Below, in pieces: positions 4,929 through 6,988 of a stretch of 6,988 bases of DNA. Where the stretch lies: the NCBI GenBank assembly GCA_937900305.1, contig CALCCV010000304.1, positions 1 through 6,988 on the forward strand, in the 5' to 3' direction. Numbering within the stretch: the first letter of the stretch is position 1; every line of letters starts with the position of its first letter. A program made the position numbers and the translations under genes. Below the pieces are notes generated by a model that saw only the letters and a list, made by a program, of their open reading frames with translations, did no database searches and was not told the origin of the DNA. The stretch comes from an uncultured Pseudobdellovibrionaceae bacterium (GTDB taxonomy: Bacteria; Bdellovibrionota; Bdellovibrionia; Bdellovibrionales; Bdellovibrionaceae).

Positions 4929-6530
4929 GTGAAAGTTCATTTTCATTTGATCTGTCGTATTTTAAAAAATATTATTTTAGGGAGCTTCTGGTTTGTTGCA
5001 GCGAAATCGGCGATGGCTTCGCAGTTGGTTTACTGCTCGGAAGCCTATCCGCCAACGCTGGCTCCGCAAATGGGAACGTCCATGACGACGATGAACGTCG
5101 GCCAGCACGTGTTTGATTCCCTGTTGGTCCAAGATCCGCGCACGGGTGAGTTTTCGCCTTCAGTCGCTAAAACCTGGTCCATTTCAAAGGATGGATTAAC
5201 TTATACATTCACCTTGCGTGAAGATGTGGCCTTTCACGAAAGCGAAATTTTTAAGCCATCTCGCAATTTGAATGCGGATGACATTGTTTACACTTTCCAA
5301 CGAATGCTGGATCCGAAGCACCCTTTTCACAAGGTGAGTGGCGGTAATTATTCAAGTTTTTTTGGCTATGGCGTGAATCTGTCTTTGAAGGAAGTCAAAA
5401 AAATCAGCCCAACGACTGTTCAATTTATTTTAAAAACTCCGATTGCACCTCTTTTAACCTATTTGTCATTTGCGGGTCTGGGGTCTCTGCAATCAGCTGA
5501 ATATGCCGATCTAGCCGTAAAACTCAAAAATCTGGAACTGGTCGATAAGCAACCCATTGGAACCGGTCCTTTTCAATTGGTTAAACAGCAAAATGAAGTG
5601 AACTTGCGATTCAAAGCTTTTGCAAAATATTTCAAGGGCAAAGCAAAATTCGACGATTTGATTTTTTCAACTGTTACCGAGGCCGCAGTTCGGCAACAAA
5701 AATTGCTCGCCGGCGAATGCGATGTCATTTTTTCTCCGCAGTTTTCAGATTTGCCGAAGTTTGCTGCCAATCCGAAATTTAAAGTTCACGACAGTCCGGG
5801 AACAAATATTTTTTATTTACAAATGAATGCACAAAAAGCCCCATTTGATAATCCCAAGGTTCGCGAAGCTGTGGCCCATAGTTTAAATCGCGAAAATTAC
5901 GTCAAAGCGATTTACCAGGGCAAAGCCAAAGTTTTAAATAGCTTGGTTCCTGAAAGTTTTTGGTCTTACATCGATGGTAAATCTGAATTCACTTATGAGC
6001 CAGAGCGAGCCAGGGTTCTTTTAAAGGAAGCTGGCTTTCCGAACGGCTTTGAAACCACCCTGTGGGCTTTGCCGGTGAGTCGTCCCTATAATCCGGATGG
6101 AAAAAAAATGGCCGAGTTGATGCAAGCCGACCTCGCCAAAGTTGGTATTAAGGCAAAGATTGTTTCTTACGACTGGGGAACTTACCTCGATAAAGCTTCG
6201 AAAGGTGAATACGATCTTTATCAAATTGGCACATCCGAAGTTCTTGATCCCGATGCTTACTACTCTTATTTCACTTGTCAGGCGGTCGAGATGAGCGACA
6301 ACACCTGGTGCAACAAAGATTTCGACAAATATTTGCAACTCGCAAAGCAAGTCACCGATCGAAAAAAGCGAATGGCTTTTTATGAAAAGGCATTTGAGGT
6401 TTTCAAAAAAGATAAACCAGTGGTCCCCATCGCAACCGGAAACATCGTTCAGATCAGTTCCGCGCGGGTGAAGTCCTATGCACCAGGGCCGGACGGATCC
6501 GTCGACTTTTATGGTTCAAGTGTCGAATAG
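4929..6530 (+). CDS. dppA: DppA-like periplasmic dipeptide-binding protein (SBP family 5)
   Basis: 533 residues, typical for E. coli DppA-type proteins. It is the periplasmic receptor of a dipeptide ABC importer. A signal peptide is clear: a basic start, hydrophobic IILGSFWFVAA, and cleavage predicted after AMA at residue 30, leaving SQLVYCSE as the mature N-terminus. Shared DppA landmarks are LVYCSE, SKDGLTYTF, LNADDIVYTF, HKVSGGNYSSF, PIGTGPFQL, VREAVAHSLNRE, SRPYNPDGKKMAE and a YDWGTYL segment. Cysteines at 36, 264, 450 and 461 match the two disulfides of DppA. The DppA aspartate that anchors the peptide amino group appears as Glu437 (TSEVLDPD), by my unaided alignment. Start choice: GTG 4929 follows GAGGGGGA at good spacing; the in-frame ATG at 4914 is the alternative and has a poorer ribosome site. 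No permease or ATPase genes are adjacent, since the next gene is convergent, so the partner transporter lies elsewhere. Confidence 0.88.
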   Translation: MKVHFHLICRILKNIILGSFWFVAAKSAMASQLVYCSEAYPPTLAPQMGTSMTTMNVGQHVFDSLLVQDPRTGEFSPSVAKTWSISKDGLTYTFTLREDVAFHESEIFKPSRNLNADDIVYTFQRMLDPKHPFHKVSGGNYSSFFGYGVNLSLKEVKKISPTTVQFILKTPIAPLLTYLSFAGLGSLQSAEYADLAVKLKNLELVDKQPIGTGPFQLVKQQNEVNLRFKAFAKYFKGKAKFDDLIFSTVTEAAVRQQKLLAGECDVIFSPQFSDLPKFAANPKFKVHDSPGTNIFYLQMNAQKAPFDNPKVREAVAHSLNRENYVKAIYQGKAKVLNSLVPESFWSYIDGKSEFTYEPERARVLLKEAGFPNGFETTLWALPVSRPYNPDGKKMAELMQADLAKVGIKAKIVSYDWGTYLDKASKGEYDLYQIGTSEVLDPDAYYSYFTCQAVEMSDNTWCNKDFDKYLQLAKQVTDRKKRMAFYEKAFEVFKKDKPVVPIATGNIVQISSARVKSYAPGPDGSVDFYGSSVE

Positions 6531-6546
6531 ACAACGGATCCGAGTG

Positions 6547-6941
6547 TTAGCCGGTCACGGTCGTGGAGCCAGAGGATTTGTCGGAGGAAAGCCGTTTGTT
6601 TCGGCGGCTTTCAAGGACCATAAGAATCATCAACAGTCCAACTCCGATGACGATCATGCTGTCGGCGAGATTGAAAGCTGGCCAGCTGTATCTATTCTGT
6701 AAGTGGAAGTCCAGATAATCGATCACATACCGATACAACAACCTATCGATATAGTTACCGACGGCGCCACCAAAAATTAACGATAGGGCATAGATCTGAA
6801 TTTTGTCGTTGGAATCCACTCCCCGCAGAATGAAAAGTATAATCACCAAGGCAATGGGCGGCATAATTAAAAAGAAAATATCACGAAACTCAGGATGCGA
6901 TTGAGCCAAAAATCCAAAAGCGGCGCCGGGATTGCGCACGT
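6547..6941 (-). CDS. lspA: Lipoprotein signal peptidase LspA (signal peptidase II), 5' end missing
   Basis: About 131 C-terminal residues of an enzyme usually near 160 long. LspA is an inner-membrane aspartyl protease that cuts the signal peptide of diacylglyceryl-prolipoproteins, directly after Lgt acts. From V1 at 6939 the landmarks are VRNPGAAFGF (1-10), GGAVGNYIDRL (57-67, with N62 and catalytic D65), VIDYLDFHL (72-80) and WPAFNLADS (86-94, catalytic D93). Two to three hydrophobic segments remain. GTG at 6939 is not the true start: the motif is normally preceded by Tyr, and the bases at 6940-6941 fit a Tyr codon. The first transmembrane segment is lost where the contig runs into adapter sequence. 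A charged and Ser/Thr-rich tail follows the last helix. The TAA at 6549-6547 is 16 bp from the convergent dppA-like stop, with no terminator hairpin between them. Confidence 0.93.
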
Positions 6942-6988
6942 AGATCGGAAGAGCGTCGTGTAGGGAAAGAGTGTCTTCGCCTGTGTAG
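6942..6988 (+). other. Illumina TruSeq dual-index adapter contamination
   Basis: AGATCGGAAGAGC begins at 6942 and continues to 6974 as an exact match, from memory, to the reverse complement of the TruSeq universal adapter (GTCGTGTAGGGAAAGAGTGT is the second part). An 8-nt block CTTCGCCT (6975-6982) follows, which is the reverse complement of the i5 index AGGCGAAG (D505). GTGTAG (6983-6988) then starts the P5 flow-cell sequence. The order adapter, index, P5 is diagnostic of read-through into library adapter at a contig end. These bases are not genomic; the last genomic base is about 6941. Confidence 0.97.

Noticed and set aside
6492..6542. Palindromes GACGGATCCGTC (6492-6503) and CGGATCCG (6535-6542) as a bidirectional terminator
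   Set aside because: Neither has a loop or a following T-tract, the first is coding (G-P-D-G-S-V-D), and ACGGATCCG twice in 50 bp is plausibly chance.
6937..6939. GTG at 6939 as the lspA start
   Set aside because: LspA needs an N-terminal membrane segment before the NPGAAF motif; this codon is the internal Val of the YVRN motif at a truncated contig end.
1..6988. CRISPR array, tRNA/rRNA genes, insertion sequence ends or a defence cassette
   Set aside because: No spaced direct repeats, tRNA-like cloverleaf, transposase, or toxin/nuclease-like reading frame was seen on either strand; every large frame is explained by the listed genes.

Overview
The window reads as chromosomal DNA of a Gram-negative, LPS-bearing, lipoprotein-rich bacterium. 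The grounds are an LPS-core heptose epimerase (HldD), both dedicated inner-membrane lipoprotein enzymes (Lgt and LspA) and a periplasmic dipeptide-binding protein. The mixture of a long-type aromatic amino acid hydroxylase, the 'GCCYG' variant of Lgt and a cyclic-nucleotide-binding/GHKL signalling protein makes me favour Bdellovibrionota or another former deltaproteobacterial group. That placement is inference from protein style only; no rRNA or tRNA is present to confirm it.

Layout, left to right. (1) Positions 1-2021, minus strand: hldD followed by an aromatic amino acid hydroxylase whose 3' end lies beyond the left edge. The two overlap in an ATGA junction, and the hydroxylase Shine-Dalgarno sits in one arm of a small hairpin, so they look translationally coupled. 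(2) Positions 2022-2165: divergent spacer with a candidate hldD promoter, a GGCTCGAGCC palindrome and a perfect 9-bp inverted repeat in front of the next gene. (3) Positions 2166-2537, plus strand: a small eight-cysteine YkgJ/UPF0153-type protein that overlaps tail-to-tail with (4) lgt on the minus strand, 2513-3322. (5) Divergent from lgt, plus strand 3406-4833: a three-domain signalling protein (cNMP-binding fold, degenerate receiver, RsbW/GHKL-type ATPase). (6) Positions 4929-6530, plus strand: a secreted DppA-like dipeptide-binding protein with a near-perfect 16-bp palindrome at its candidate promoter. (7) Positions 6547-6941, minus strand: the C-terminal part of lspA. (8) Positions 6942-6988 are not biological: they match the Illumina TruSeq dual-index adapter, including an 8-nt index.

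Lgt and LspA carry out the first two steps of lipoprotein maturation and lie on the same strand, separated by the signalling gene and the dppA-like gene on the opposite strand. I see no mobile element, CRISPR array, defence island or multi-gene system that looks undescribed. The two observations most worth following are the unusual signalling architecture at 3406-4833 and the adapter contamination, which extends the lspA reading frame with artificial residues.
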